DNA of 64,000 nucleotides from Alkalicoccus daliensis (lineage in GTDB: Bacteria > Bacillota > Bacilli > Bacillales > Salisediminibacteriaceae), in the NCBI RefSeq assembly GCF_900103955.1, contig NZ_FNIL01000003.1:186001-250000 (forward strand), written 5' to 3'. Shown here piece after piece: positions 51,967-60,806 of this stretch (position 1 is its first letter; each line of letters starts with the position of its first letter). A program made the translations under genes and the position numbers. A model generated the notes under the pieces. That model was given only the letters and a program-made list of their open reading frames with translations, did not search any database and was not told the origin of the DNA.

Positions 51967-53373
51967 ATGTTTAAAAAAGCGACAGCTGCAATATTAAGTG
52001 TGGCAGTAATTGGTGTTGGTTTAGGCTTTAGTAACGGAGACGTACATGCAGGTCCCCCGGGTCATGCCGGAAAACCTGATCAGCCAGGGCCACCTGCTCA
52101 TGCTGGAAAACCTGACCATGCGGGTTCTCCAGGGCATAAAAAATCTAAAGAAAACATTGAAAACGTGATTTACTTCATCCCTGACGGCTATTCTGCAGGT
52201 TATAACGTAAACTATCGTCACTATAAAGAAGATGGTGCACCTGTATGGGATGATTTTCTTACTGGCATGATTACAACACATTCCAATAATAACCGGGTAA
52301 CAGATTCAGCTGCTGCTGGAACTGCCATGGCCACTGGAACAAAAACCAACAACGGCATGATCGGTCAAACCCCTGACGGAGAAGAATTGGAAACGATTCT
52401 TGAAGCAGCCAGTAAAGCTGGAAAATCTACGGGATTGGTTGCTAATTCCACTATTACACATGCGACTCCCGCTGCTTTTGCATCACATGTGGATTCACGG
52501 AATAATCAGGAGGAAATTGCCCGCCAGTATATTGACCAAGGTGTAGTAGATGTGTTCTTAGGCGGTGGCTTGGAATACTTTTTACCCGAGAGTGAAGGCG
52601 GCAGACAGGAAGAGCGTCATTTACTTAATGAAGCAATAGACATGGGATATCAATTTGTGGAAAATCAGGAAGAGTTACTTAATATTGAAGAAGGAAACAT
52701 TCTCGGATTATTTGCAGACGGGGCCATGGCACCTGAACTGCATCGGGAAGAAACAGATCAGCCGAGCATAGCTGAAATGACCAGCAGTGCAATTGACGTA
52801 TTAGACCAAAATGAGGAAGGGTTTTTCCTCATGGTGGAAGGCAGCCAAATTGACTGGGCAGGCCATGCTAATGACGCTGCGTGGGCAATGAGTGATACTG
52901 CAGCGTTTGAAGAAGCTGTTATTGACGCTTTAGACTTTGCAGATCAAGATGGCGAAACGCTGATTGTAATAGCTGGTGATCATGATACAGGCGGAATGAC
53001 ACTGGGAGGTTATGAAAGCAAGGGCTCCAATGTTGAAATTCTTCATAATGTGACTGCTACAGGTGATTATATGGCTGCACAGTTAAATGATGATCGCAGT
53101 AATGTTGCCGAAGTAGTAGAAGAATATGCAGCAATTACCCTGACAGAGGAAGAAGCACAAACTATTCAGCAATCGAATAACGCTGGTCTTGCGATTAATC
53201 AAACTATCAGCAACTACGCAGGAGTAGGATGGTCTACTACAAGCCATACAGGAATTGAAGTTCCGATTTATGCGTACGGACTAGGCTCTGAGCAGTTTAG
53301 TGGATTACTCGATAATACAGACCTTCCAAAGGCGATGACTGATCTTCTTCAACTGCCGGCATTAAATGAATAA
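51967..53373 (+). CDS. Secreted alkaline phosphatase (PhoA type)
   Basis: A 468-residue secreted enzyme. The signal peptide is residues ~1-28 (LSVAVIGVGLGFSNGDVHAG). A Gly/Pro/His/Lys-rich linker follows (three GPPGHAGKPD-like repeats to about residue 58). The catalytic domain has FIPDGYSAG (metal Asp), VTDSAAAGTAMATGTK (nucleophile Ser), VEGSQIDWAGHAND (metal Glu/Asp/His), GDHDTGGM (Asp/His) and SHTGIEVPIYAYG (His). It hydrolyses phosphomonoesters outside the cell. The start follows ACGGAGG. The surface is strongly acidic, as in salt-adapted enzymes. It is monocistronic. Phosphate regulation is expected from family, but no clear Pho box was seen. Confidence 0.94.
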   Translation: MFKKATAAILSVAVIGVGLGFSNGDVHAGPPGHAGKPDQPGPPAHAGKPDHAGSPGHKKSKENIENVIYFIPDGYSAGYNVNYRHYKEDGAPVWDDFLTGMITTHSNNNRVTDSAAAGTAMATGTKTNNGMIGQTPDGEELETILEAASKAGKSTGLVANSTITHATPAAFASHVDSRNNQEEIARQYIDQGVVDVFLGGGLEYFLPESEGGRQEERHLLNEAIDMGYQFVENQEELLNIEEGNILGLFADGAMAPELHREETDQPSIAEMTSSAIDVLDQNEEGFFLMVEGSQIDWAGHANDAAWAMSDTAAFEEAVIDALDFADQDGETLIVIAGDHDTGGMTLGGYESKGSNVEILHNVTATGDYMAAQLNDDRSNVAEVVEEYAAITLTEEEAQTIQQSNNAGLAINQTISNYAGVGWSTTSHTGIEVPIYAYGLGSEQFSGLLDNTDLPKAMTDLLQLPALNE

Positions 53374-53404
53374 TAATCAATAACAAATTTTAAAACTCGA
53401 TCTA

Positions 53405-53446
53405 AAAGGCACTGAAAGAGTGGACTTCCACTTTTTCAGTGCCTTT
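53405..53446. terminator. Bidirectional terminator between phosphatase and RNA methylase genes
   Basis: Stem AAAGGCACTGAAA / TTTCAGTGCCTTT (13 bp) with an inner GTGG-CCAC pairing, between two convergent genes. Confidence 0.88.
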
Positions 53447-53478
53447 AATAATGCAAAAAAATCTCCTGGAATGTTTCT

Positions 53479-54861
53479 TTACTTTTCTGCTTTTTCCAGT
53501 CTTGCAACGCACTCCACATGTACTGTCTGCGGGAAGAGATCCACAGGCTGCAGTGCTTTTAATTCATATCCGAAATCGGCAAGCTCCTTCATATCCGTCG
53601 CAAGCGTGTCTGGGTTGCAGGATACGTACACGATCCGTTCCGGCTGTGCGCGGCCGATTCTTCTCATTACTTTTCCGCCGGCACCTGAACGCGGCGGGTC
53701 GAGCAGCAACAGCTCCGGACGGCCGAAGGATTCGAGCATTTTATCGATCCCTGTACGGGCATTTTCTGCAAGGAACGTCGTGTTATGAATCCCGTTGTCC
53801 TCTGCGTTTCGCTTCGCTGAAGCAATCGAGCTTTCCACGAGTTCAATTCCCGCGAGTTTTCCAACTCTGTTCGCAAACGGCAGCGAAAACGTTCCGACAC
53901 CGCAGAACAGATCCATCATTTTTTCCGTTTCTTTTGGTTCTGCCATATCAAGGGCAATATCCACCAGCTTCTGTGCCTGGACAGGATTTGTCTGGAAAAA
54001 CGTGTCGAACCAGAGCCGGAATTTATACCCTGCCATTTCATCGTGAATAAAGTCCCGCCCGGAAAGCAGGTGCGTATTTTCTGACTGCGCACGGTCCGCC
54101 CAGTCCCTGTTTTCCAGCCATAAGAGACTTTTCACCTGCGGGAACTTTTCTTCTATCCGCTTTATCAAATCGTTCACTGGTTCCGTTAACGGTCCGTCCG
54201 GAGATTCTGTGGCAAATATTCCAAGCATCATTTCTCCCGTCGCAAACGATTGTCTTACCATCAAGTGGCGCAGCAATCCTACGTGCTCGTCCTTATCATA
54301 GCCTTTCAGCTGATGTGCTGTATTCCAATCGGCAACTTCCATGGCAGCTTCCACCATTTCCTTGCCTGCGATTAAACATGTTTCCAGAGAAATCACACTG
54401 CGGAAATTGCCCTGTTCCATCAGTCCCAGCGCGCCCTCCGGCGAGAAGGTAAACTCCATCTTGTTGCGGTAGTGCCACGGATCTTCCATTCCGATCGTAT
54501 CCGTCACAAGTGCAGGATCAAATCCCTGCTCTTCTATCGCGTGCTTTACGTGCGCTGTTTTTTCAGCGAGCTGGCCGCTGTACTGCCAGTGCTGCCATAC
54601 GCAGCCGCCGCACTTTACAAAGTGTGGACACGGAGGCGTCACGCGTTCTTTATGTTCGTTTATAATTTCGTCCGGCAATGTTCTCCACCGTTTTTTGGCA
54701 CGCTCTTCTACCGTGACGCGGACTTCTTCTCCCCGCAGTGTCTGCGGGAGCGTCAGCTTCAGCTTTTTTAAATTTCCTTTTTCATTTTCCCGCCATACTT
54801 CCGCACGGCCGGAACCTTTATCATCAAGCGAATGAATTTTCGCTTTAAATTCTGCAGACAC
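53479..54861 (-). CDS. 23S rRNA (uracil-C5)-methyltransferase, RlmCD/RumA-like
   Basis: A 460-residue SAM-dependent RNA m5U methyltransferase. Order: N-terminal TRAM-like beta barrel (residues ~1-60), a [4Fe-4S] Cys cluster (CPHFVKCGGCVWQHW, residues ~77-91, with another Cys in LETCLIAG), a central domain, and a Rossmann methylase domain with DLFCGVGTFSLPFA, DPPRSGAGG and the nucleophile motif VYVSCNPDTLATD. Gram-positive RlmCD methylates U747 and U1939; which site applies here cannot be told. The start is GTG 54861 with AAAGGGGA seven bases upstream. Confidence 0.93.
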   Translation of the reverse strand: MSAEFKAKIHSLDDKGSGRAEVWRENEKGNLKKLKLTLPQTLRGEEVRVTVEERAKKRWRTLPDEIINEHKERVTPPCPHFVKCGGCVWQHWQYSGQLAEKTAHVKHAIEEQGFDPALVTDTIGMEDPWHYRNKMEFTFSPEGALGLMEQGNFRSVISLETCLIAGKEMVEAAMEVADWNTAHQLKGYDKDEHVGLLRHLMVRQSFATGEMMLGIFATESPDGPLTEPVNDLIKRIEEKFPQVKSLLWLENRDWADRAQSENTHLLSGRDFIHDEMAGYKFRLWFDTFFQTNPVQAQKLVDIALDMAEPKETEKMMDLFCGVGTFSLPFANRVGKLAGIELVESSIASAKRNAEDNGIHNTTFLAENARTGIDKMLESFGRPELLLLDPPRSGAGGKVMRRIGRAQPERIVYVSCNPDTLATDMKELADFGYELKALQPVDLFPQTVHVECVARLEKAEK

Positions 54862-55030
54862 AATTCTGTCCCCTTTCTCTTTCTATATCTATGTTTGCAA
54901 GCTTCATTATCGTTTTTAATGCTTATACCGCTTCAAAAATTCAGCGTCTATTATTTTACCACTTCGTCCTTCATTCCCCAACTACTATTTAATGAAAAAG
55001 TACTGTTATCGTTCTTTGTTGTTATCAATA

Positions 55031-55145
55031 GAAAACTCCGCTCCAACCCGGCAGGCTTGCCGTGGACGAGCTCCTCAGCTTCCTCGCTTCGCTGCGGGAT
55101 CTTCCCAGCTCGTTCTTCCACAGGCGGTATGCACTTTTACCGCCG
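55031..55145 (-). repeat. Structured intergenic repeat, B-type, reversed
   Basis: Minus strand reads ACGAGCTGGGAAGATCCCGC, AGCGAAGCGAGGAAGCTGAG, GAGCTCGTCCACGGCAAGC and TTGGAGCGGAG. The order GAAGATCC - hairpin - AGCTGAG - GGCAAGC matches the other B copies and, as I recall them, the GC-rich repeats scattered in alkaliphilic and thermophilic Bacillaceae genomes. Confidence 0.75.
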
Positions 55146-55178
55146 AAAGCATTTGCGCAGCCGACCAAATGATCTCAA

Positions 55179-55209
55179 AGGCATCTTCACGTTTTTGGTG
55201 AAGATGCCT
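55179..55209. other. Perfect 12-bp hairpin inside repeat block
   Basis: AGGCATCTTCAC / GTGAAGATGCCT with a short T-rich loop, enclosed by a further GACCA / TGGTC pairing. It lies in the structured block between the end of the GH120 gene and the start of the RNA methylase gene. It may belong to the adjacent repeat or stand alone as an RNA structure. Confidence 0.6.
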
Positions 55210-55351
55210 GCTGGTCGAGTGGAGCAATGCTCACTCTCTACACAGGCGTCCGCCGATTTCCGCTTCGTAATTCCCTTTTGCAATTCCGAAGCAGATAAAT
55301 GCTTCTATTTCAAAGTCTTTAACAACTAAAAGACAGACAAGGAGGTTTTTC

Positions 55352-55468
55352 AAGACGCCTGCGGAAAAAGAAAGCGTGAAGATCATCCCGGACGAAAGGG
55401 AGGGATAGCTGAAGGATTTCTCCGCGGCAAGCGAAGAAAAAGAAGCCGCAGGCGTACCTTCCTCCTAA
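55352..55468 (+). repeat. Structured intergenic repeat, B-type
   Basis: CGCCTGCGGAAAAAGAAAGC, GTGAAGATC, hairpin TCCCGGACGAAAGGGAGGGA, TAGCTGAAGGATTTC, CGGCAAGCGAAG and GCCGCAGGCGTACC. It is oriented opposite to the copy at 55031-55145 and is preceded by GTCTTTAACAACTA, the junction also seen at the A and B copies near 3318 and 3628. Confidence 0.8.
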
Positions 55469-55534
55469 AAACCCCAAACTTTAACAGAGCAATTGGAAAA
55501 GCAGGCTGCCGCAACAAAGAAATAGTAAATTTTA

Positions 55535-55573
55535 AAAAAGCCTCTGCCAAGTTACTTAACTCAGCAGAGACTT
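55535..55573 (-). terminator. Intrinsic terminator downstream of GH120 gene
   Basis: Stem GCCTCTGCCAAGTT / AACTCAGCAGAGACT (one or two mismatches), T-run on the minus strand, about 115 bp after the GH120 stop. Confidence 0.7.
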
Positions 55574-55687
55574 TCATTATTAGTGCGTATTTAAAACTAA
55601 GATGATAGAAAATTCCGCTTTCGCGCTGCAGGCGCAGAAAATAGAGCTGCAGGCATGCCTTCTTTATAGCAGCGCCTATAACAAAAA

Positions 55688-57610
55688 TCAGCCCCAGATT
55701 CTAATACGGTTTTTCCCTTTCTGCAGCTGGGAAAGCGGGCCCAGTACGCTCTCCTGCTCTTTCTCCTCGCCGAGCAGATCTTTGTTTAACACAACTTCAC
55801 TGCCATCCGGCTGTTCAAACTCCACATCTACAAGCCGTACTCTTTCCAGCGTATGAGTGGAATGAATTTTTCCGGACTGCTGTTCAAATTCCTCCGGCAG
55901 CTCAATTTCCAGATACACTGTTTCTCCTTCTTCAATAATTTTGATGGAAGGATCTGCATCGGAAACAAAGTTCTCTTCCTCCCGGTCAAAAGGAGCGGCT
56001 CCATTCAAGTAGGCATTGTTATTAATATATACCGGCTGTTCGACGACGTTAAATGCTTCATGGTCGCTTCCCGATTTATTCTGCACCGTTTCGATAAACT
56101 CCTCCAGAGAGGCAGTATAGCCGTTGTAATGCGCAGTACCGACATCCTCCAGGTCGTCATCTCCGATAAAGATATTATTAAACCAGCGGTCATCCCCGCC
56201 GTAAACGACGGAAATTCCTTTGATATCCGTGCTGTGCGGCTCGTGGTACGGCGTGGAGCGGTCCAGCATTTTACGTTGCACCATTTTTCCTCGCACGAGG
56301 TTATTCACGTACGCCCCGCCCTGCGCATGGTTATCCAGCGCATAGTCAGCAGTGAAAATATTGTGATCCACCAGGCACGGCCCGCTGCTTACTTCCACAA
56401 ACAGGTCACGGTTATTGCGGTAGCAGATATTACTGCTCACACGTGTACCTTGAAGCTGCCAGTCGAGCCAGATTCCTAAAGAGCAGTCATGAATCCGGTT
56501 ATTGCGAATCTGCGTATCGATCGGCGCATGCAGCTTGATCCCTGCAATTTCATGCCCGTAAAACTCCCGCTTGATGGCAATATTATAAATGTGATTGTTG
56601 GAAACTTCGCTGAAAATACAGCCAAGGTGGCCTACGACACCATTTTGTCCGCAGTCATGAATCGTATTGTTTCTGACGATGTGAGACCCGACCTTTTCCT
56701 GGCTCCACCCGCTTTTCTTTGCGGCGAATACTGTTTCCAGCTGATAATGATACCCCGGCTTATCCTGCCGTTTGGAAAAATAGTGATGGCCGGTGGAAAT
56801 TTCTTTTCCGAGGCTGATGCCGCTGCATTTGGAATCATGAATATTATTATCCTCAATAATCCAGCCTTTGCTCCAGTGCGGACCGATTAATCCGGGCTGG
56901 TCTGCCGTCGGCGGCGTCCATGGCGTAGCTGCCTGTGCCATTTCAAATCCGCGGACGGTGATATAGTCTATACCGGTAATTTCCGGATAGAAGCAGCATT
57001 TCCGCACGTTAATTTCCGTTACTTCCTGATTTGGATCATAGTCATGGAAATTCGCAAAAATCGTTGTTTGCTTTTCATCCACTTCTGCATACCAGGCGTA
57101 TTTCATCTGCTCCGTATCATGAGCCGGCACAATTTTGTTCGTCCAGCGGTCCAGTACTTCTGTTTCCACCACCGGATTCACGACCTGGTCATAATTTTCT
57201 GCCTCATAAAACGACTTGCCGTTTACATACACTTCCCCGAGGTGTCTCCCGGGGTTATAAATGACCCAGTCGCCGAATAATTCTTCCTTAAACGGATTGT
57301 ACTCGCCGAAAAACTCGTTGGAAATCACAGCTTTCCATACAGTGCCTTCTGCTTTTTCCCACTCCGTAATTCTTTCAGAGCCTTTAATGACAGCTTTTTC
57401 TCCTTCTGCCGCCTGATATGTAATTCTTCTCCATTCACTCAGTCCTGGATTTTGAGGTTTCACCCACTCCCGGTATTCCCCTTCATGCACGATGACCGTG
57501 TCTCCTGCCTCCGCAAGTGCGGCTGCCTTATTAATCGTAAGGAACGGCTCCTGCTCTGTTCCCCGTCCGGTATCTGATCCGTTCTTTGCTACGTGATATT
57601 CTACTCCCAC
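55688..57610 (-). CDS. GH120 beta-xylosidase
   Basis: A 640-residue right-handed parallel beta-helix glycosidase. The whole length tracks GH120 XylC of Thermoanaerobacterium as I recall it: EYHVAKNGSD start, TINKAA, GDTVIVHEGEYREWVKP, ITGIDYITVRGFEMAQAATP, TADQPGLIGPHWSKGWIIED. Asp383 in GIWLDWQLQGTR and Glu406 in RDLFVEVSSGP sit where XylC has its nucleophile (D382) and acid/base (E405). It cleaves beta-xylosides or short xylo-oligosaccharides. There is no signal peptide, so it is intracellular. The start is GTG 57610, seven bases after GAGGAGG. A cre-like site overlaps the leader, and an AraC gene is divergent. No xylan transporter is nearby in this window. Confidence 0.92.
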   Translation of the reverse strand: MGVEYHVAKNGSDTGRGTEQEPFLTINKAAALAEAGDTVIVHEGEYREWVKPQNPGLSEWRRITYQAAEGEKAVIKGSERITEWEKAEGTVWKAVISNEFFGEYNPFKEELFGDWVIYNPGRHLGEVYVNGKSFYEAENYDQVVNPVVETEVLDRWTNKIVPAHDTEQMKYAWYAEVDEKQTTIFANFHDYDPNQEVTEINVRKCCFYPEITGIDYITVRGFEMAQAATPWTPPTADQPGLIGPHWSKGWIIEDNNIHDSKCSGISLGKEISTGHHYFSKRQDKPGYHYQLETVFAAKKSGWSQEKVGSHIVRNNTIHDCGQNGVVGHLGCIFSEVSNNHIYNIAIKREFYGHEIAGIKLHAPIDTQIRNNRIHDCSLGIWLDWQLQGTRVSSNICYRNNRDLFVEVSSGPCLVDHNIFTADYALDNHAQGGAYVNNLVRGKMVQRKMLDRSTPYHEPHSTDIKGISVVYGGDDRWFNNIFIGDDDLEDVGTAHYNGYTASLEEFIETVQNKSGSDHEAFNVVEQPVYINNNAYLNGAAPFDREEENFVSDADPSIKIIEEGETVYLEIELPEEFEQQSGKIHSTHTLERVRLVDVEFEQPDGSEVVLNKDLLGEEKEQESVLGPLSQLQKGKNRIRIWG

Positions 57611-57623
57611 GATGATTCCTCCT

Positions 57624-57638
57624 CGTATTCGTTTTCAC
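57624..57638 (-). promoter_or_regulatory. cre-like catabolite-repression site before GH120 gene
   Basis: Minus strand reads GTGAAAACGAATACG, matching the core of the CcpA consensus TGNNANCGNWNNC; only the outer W positions differ. It adjoins the GAGGAGG ribosome site, a position where CcpA could block transcription. Confidence 0.5.
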
Positions 57639-57741
57639 TGCCTTCTTTTATTTTAGAAGAAACAGGGGAGGCAATACTATTCGAATTCTAGTATAATATA
57701 AGACAATATTAGTGTTTTTACGTAGGGGGGGGGAAGAAAGG

Positions 57742-58491
57742 TTGGCATTTTTTGAACATCACGGGATTGAAGAAAATGAGTACTTTCAGGTACTGAAGCT
57801 TTATCACAGCCACTTTCCGCTGCACTTTCACCGGGCCTACGAAATTATTCTCGTAAAGCAGGGAGAAATGCTGCTGACCGTGGATCAGCAGGAATTTAGC
57901 GTCGGGGAAAAAGAAGCTGCTTTTATCTTTCCGAACCAGATGCATGCAATCACCGCATCTCCGGGAGCAGATATTGAGATCGTTATTTTTTCCCCGGAAT
58001 TAATCGGACATTTTTTTATGAATTATAAGGGAATGATACCGAAAAACAATCTCTTTTCCTTTCCGGAAGTTTCCGGACTTGCTGCAGTGCATTCAGTTTA
58101 CGGACAGAAAGCTTTTTTATATCACTGCTGCGACAAATTAGTAAAAGAGACGAAGTTCACGGAAGTAAAATATTCTCCGAAAACAAAAGTGATTCACCAA
58201 ATGCTGCTGTTTGTGGACGCACACTTTCAGGAAGAATGCAGTTTAAAAGCTGCCGCAGCGGAGCTGCAGTATGACTACGTCTACTTATCCAAGCTGTTTC
58301 TACAGATGACAAACAGGACATTTACCGAATACCTGAACCATTACCGCATTTCCCAGGCCTGCTATCAGCTGAAAAATACCCAAAAGACGGTAGGAGAAAT
58401 TGCAGAAGCGAGCGGTTACAACAACCTGCGCTCGTTTCACCGGAATTTCAAACGAATGATGCACTGTGCCCCGGGAGATTACCGAAGTTAA
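57742..58491 (+). CDS. AraC family regulator with cupin-like sensor domain
   Basis: A 249-residue regulator. The N-terminal ~100 residues form a cupin-like sugar-binding domain (HSHFPLHFHRAYEIILVKQG, FIFPNQMHAITASPGADI). The C-terminal HTH pair is LKAAAAELQYDYVYLSKLFLQ and VGEIAEASGYNNLRSFHRNF, RMMHCAPGDYR. I take TTG 57742 as start, since AGGGGGGGGG lies about ten bases upstream; a GTG at 57712 has no ribosome site. It is divergent from the GH120 beta-xylosidase gene and is its probable activator, with xylo-oligosaccharide as likely inducer (inference). Confidence 0.85.
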   Translation: MAFFEHHGIEENEYFQVLKLYHSHFPLHFHRAYEIILVKQGEMLLTVDQQEFSVGEKEAAFIFPNQMHAITASPGADIEIVIFSPELIGHFFMNYKGMIPKNNLFSFPEVSGLAAVHSVYGQKAFLYHCCDKLVKETKFTEVKYSPKTKVIHQMLLFVDAHFQEECSLKAAAAELQYDYVYLSKLFLQMTNRTFTEYLNHYRISQACYQLKNTQKTVGEIAEASGYNNLRSFHRNFKRMMHCAPGDYRS

Positions 58492-58555
58492 ATCTAAAAT
58501 AAGAAATCATAGTCAGCCGGGACGCTTTACTGTGTACACTGGGACGAACTCACCT

Positions 58556-58586
58556 AAAAAAACAGGCCCCTTTTCAGGAACCTGTT
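58556..58586 (-). terminator. Terminator after PAS-STAS gene
   Basis: Stem AACAGG..TCC / GG..CCTGTT with a T-run on the minus strand, about 35 bp after the PAS-STAS stop; also between convergent genes. Confidence 0.7.
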
Positions 58587-58620
58587 CGATAATATGGTTA
58601 TAAACCATCTGTCTATATCA

Positions 58621-59382
58621 TTATTTTTTCACTTCTGTTTCAAAGTAAACGAGCGCATCTTTAACCGTGGCCATGGTGGGAATGGCGGAAAAATCAAGGT
58701 CGAGGTTTACGGCGACCATCGCTGATTCAGGCCGTAAGCCGGTAATAATAGACTGCACACCGAGCAGTGCAAGAACGTTGTATATTTTAAAAAGATAATC
58801 TGCCACCACTTTATCCAGGCTGTAAATTCCTGAAAAGTCGAGGATGACGTAACTAATTTTTTGTGCCTGCACTTTTTCCGGAAGAACCTCCAGCAGTTTT
58901 CGTGCTCGCAGATCATCAAAGTCTCCAACAAGCGGAAGCACTGCCAGTTCATTTCCCAGCGGCACAAGCGTGGCAGATAATTCATTTACCTGAGCCATCA
59001 TCTGTAACTGTTTCTTTTCTGCCAGCTTCTGTTCGGTCACATCTCTAACGTATGTCTGGATCGCTTTCTGCCCGTCAATCATAATTGGGTGACAATACAG
59101 TTCCACGTCGACAGTTGATCCGTCCATTTTAAATATCGTTTCTTCTATCACTTCAGCTGGTGCCCCGTAGGCAGATTGAATTCTTTTCTTAATCAAGGCT
59201 TTTGAAGTTTCCTTAAATATATCCAATGGATTAAATCCAGTGATTTCTTCTTTTATCGTCCCGAAAAATTCTTCTGCTGCATGATTTATATATAAAATTT
59301 TATAATCTGTGTGGAGGATAAGCGGCGTCAATGAGTATTCCATTACTTCTGTATAATCTATTTTTGAGATGACATTATTCAC
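58621..59382 (-). CDS. PAS-STAS protein (RsbR/YtvA-like)
   Basis: A 253-residue cytoplasmic protein. The PAS domain is residues ~8-115 (LTPLILHTDYKILYINHAAE, FFGTIKEEITGFNPLDIF, YVRDVTEQKLAEK at its end), followed by a coiled-coil linker and a STAS domain (~140-250: YVILDFSGIYSLDKVVADYL, LALLGVQSIITGLRPESA). The layout resembles RsbR-type stressosome proteins and blue-light sensor YtvA, but the PAS lacks the LOV cysteine motif (NCRFLQ). At the position of the phosphorylated Thr in DTMVA of RsbRA it has Lys (LDKVVA). The start is GTG 59382, with AGGAG upstream. It may modulate the sigma-B pathway; the partners are not in this window. Confidence 0.85.
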   Translation of the reverse strand: MNNVISKIDYTEVMEYSLTPLILHTDYKILYINHAAEEFFGTIKEEITGFNPLDIFKETSKALIKKRIQSAYGAPAEVIEETIFKMDGSTVDVELYCHPIMIDGQKAIQTYVRDVTEQKLAEKKQLQMMAQVNELSATLVPLGNELAVLPLVGDFDDLRARKLLEVLPEKVQAQKISYVILDFSGIYSLDKVVADYLFKIYNVLALLGVQSIITGLRPESAMVAVNLDLDFSAIPTMATVKDALVYFETEVKK

Positions 59383-59516
59383 AAATTCACTTCTCCTGCA
59401 TTCGTATCAGATTTAGAAATTATTTTCTTACGAATTCTCTCATTATAACAAACGTTATATTTAAAGTATAGGAACCCGAAATATTTAACAGAGTGTACAT
59501 TCAAAGTAAGTCTTTC

Positions 59517-60806
59517 CTAAGCTGCACGCTGTCCGGCTCCCCAGATGACGACCGGAATAAGAAATAAAGAAAGCACAGCACCTGCGAGTGAAAGAACAGC
59601 AAAACTGGAATAGGCAACGACCAGGCCGGATAGTCCTCCGCCGAGCGCACCCGCTAAAGCGATGAAAACATCGACGGAACCCTGGGTTTTTGCCCGGGTC
59701 ACCGGAGAGGTCGCATCTATCAGAATGGCTGTCCCGCTGATTAATCCGAAGTTCCACCCGAGTCCGAGCAGTGCCAGTGCGGTAATTAGTACCGCCAGGG
59801 AATCTGCCGGTCCTGCGGCGGCAAGAATGCCGGAAGCAAGCAGCGTTACAGCGGAAGCGACGGCCATCACCACCCGCCCCACTTTATCTACCAGGTAGCC
59901 TGTAACTAACGATGGAAGAAACATCGCGCCTATATGAATGCCGATTACCATTCCTACTGCATTCAACCCGTGTGCATAATGCCCCATATGTATTGGCGTC
60001 ATTGTCATAATCGCCATCATTATAAATTGTGTCAGCACCATGATGGCTCCTCCTGCGAACACTCCCCTTTTATTAACCGTAAGCAGCTTTGCATTTTCTT
60101 CTTCACTGAGCGGATTGATTTCCGCCTCATAGGCTGCAAGTGCTTTTGCGATCATAAAAGGATCCGGTCGAAGTAAAAGAAAAATTATCATTCCCGCGAG
60201 CAGATATGCTGCGCCGGCTAACAGAAAGGGCCCTGCCAGTGCAGGAATTCCTAAAGATAAAGCGAATTCTCCCAGCACTCCCACCAGATTCGGTCCGGCG
60301 ACGGCTCCTAGCGTCGTGGATACGAGCGCAATACTAACTGCTTTCCCCCGCTGGCTGGAATTTGCGAGGTCTGTTCCAGCATATCTTGCCTGGAGATTGG
60401 TCGCAGTTCCCGCGCCATAGATAACCAAGGAAATAAACAAAAGCGGCACACTTTGGATCACGGCAGCGAGAACAACCCCGCCTGCCCCGATTCCTCCGGC
60501 AGAAAATCCTAGCGTCAGCCCGGTGCGGCGCCCGAATTTCTGCGAAAACCTTCCCACTAAAAAGGCAGCTCCTGCAGAACCGAGGGTAAACAGCGCCGTA
60601 GGAATACCCGTCACGCTGTCCGCTCCCATCATGTCCTGCGCTAACAACGCGCCCACCGTGATGCCGGCAGCGAGACCGGCGCCACCGAAAATCTGCGAGA
60701 TGACTACGATGATTAATGTACGTTTGTATAACTGCTGCTGTTTTTCCGGGGAATGGACGTAGCTTTCTACAAGCGCTGACTGTCCCTTCTCTGTTTTCTG
60801 CGGCAT
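59517..60806 (-). CDS. MFS transporter (12-span, YfkF-like)
   Basis: A 429-residue MFS permease. Marks are IFGGAGLAAGITVGALLAQD in helix 1, GRFSQKFGRRTGL (motif A between helices 2 and 3), LVIYGAGTATNLQARYAGTD and LGAVAGPNLVGVLG (motif-C-like) in helices 4-5, and GYLVDKVGRVVMAV between helices 8-9. The substrate is unknown. I start it at ATG 60806 (MPQKTEKGQS) with AAGGGGGAG upstream; a longer in-frame start at 60860 has none. It is monocistronic. Confidence 0.87.
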   Translation of the reverse strand: MPQKTEKGQSALVESYVHSPEKQQQLYKRTLIIVVISQIFGGAGLAAGITVGALLAQDMMGADSVTGIPTALFTLGSAGAAFLVGRFSQKFGRRTGLTLGFSAGGIGAGGVVLAAVIQSVPLLFISLVIYGAGTATNLQARYAGTDLANSSQRGKAVSIALVSTTLGAVAGPNLVGVLGEFALSLGIPALAGPFLLAGAAYLLAGMIIFLLLRPDPFMIAKALAAYEAEINPLSEEENAKLLTVNKRGVFAGGAIMVLTQFIMMAIMTMTPIHMGHYAHGLNAVGMVIGIHIGAMFLPSLVTGYLVDKVGRVVMAVASAVTLLASGILAAAGPADSLAVLITALALLGLGWNFGLISGTAILIDATSPVTRAKTQGSVDVFIALAGALGGGLSGLVVAYSSFAVLSLAGAVLSLFLIPVVIWGAGQRAA

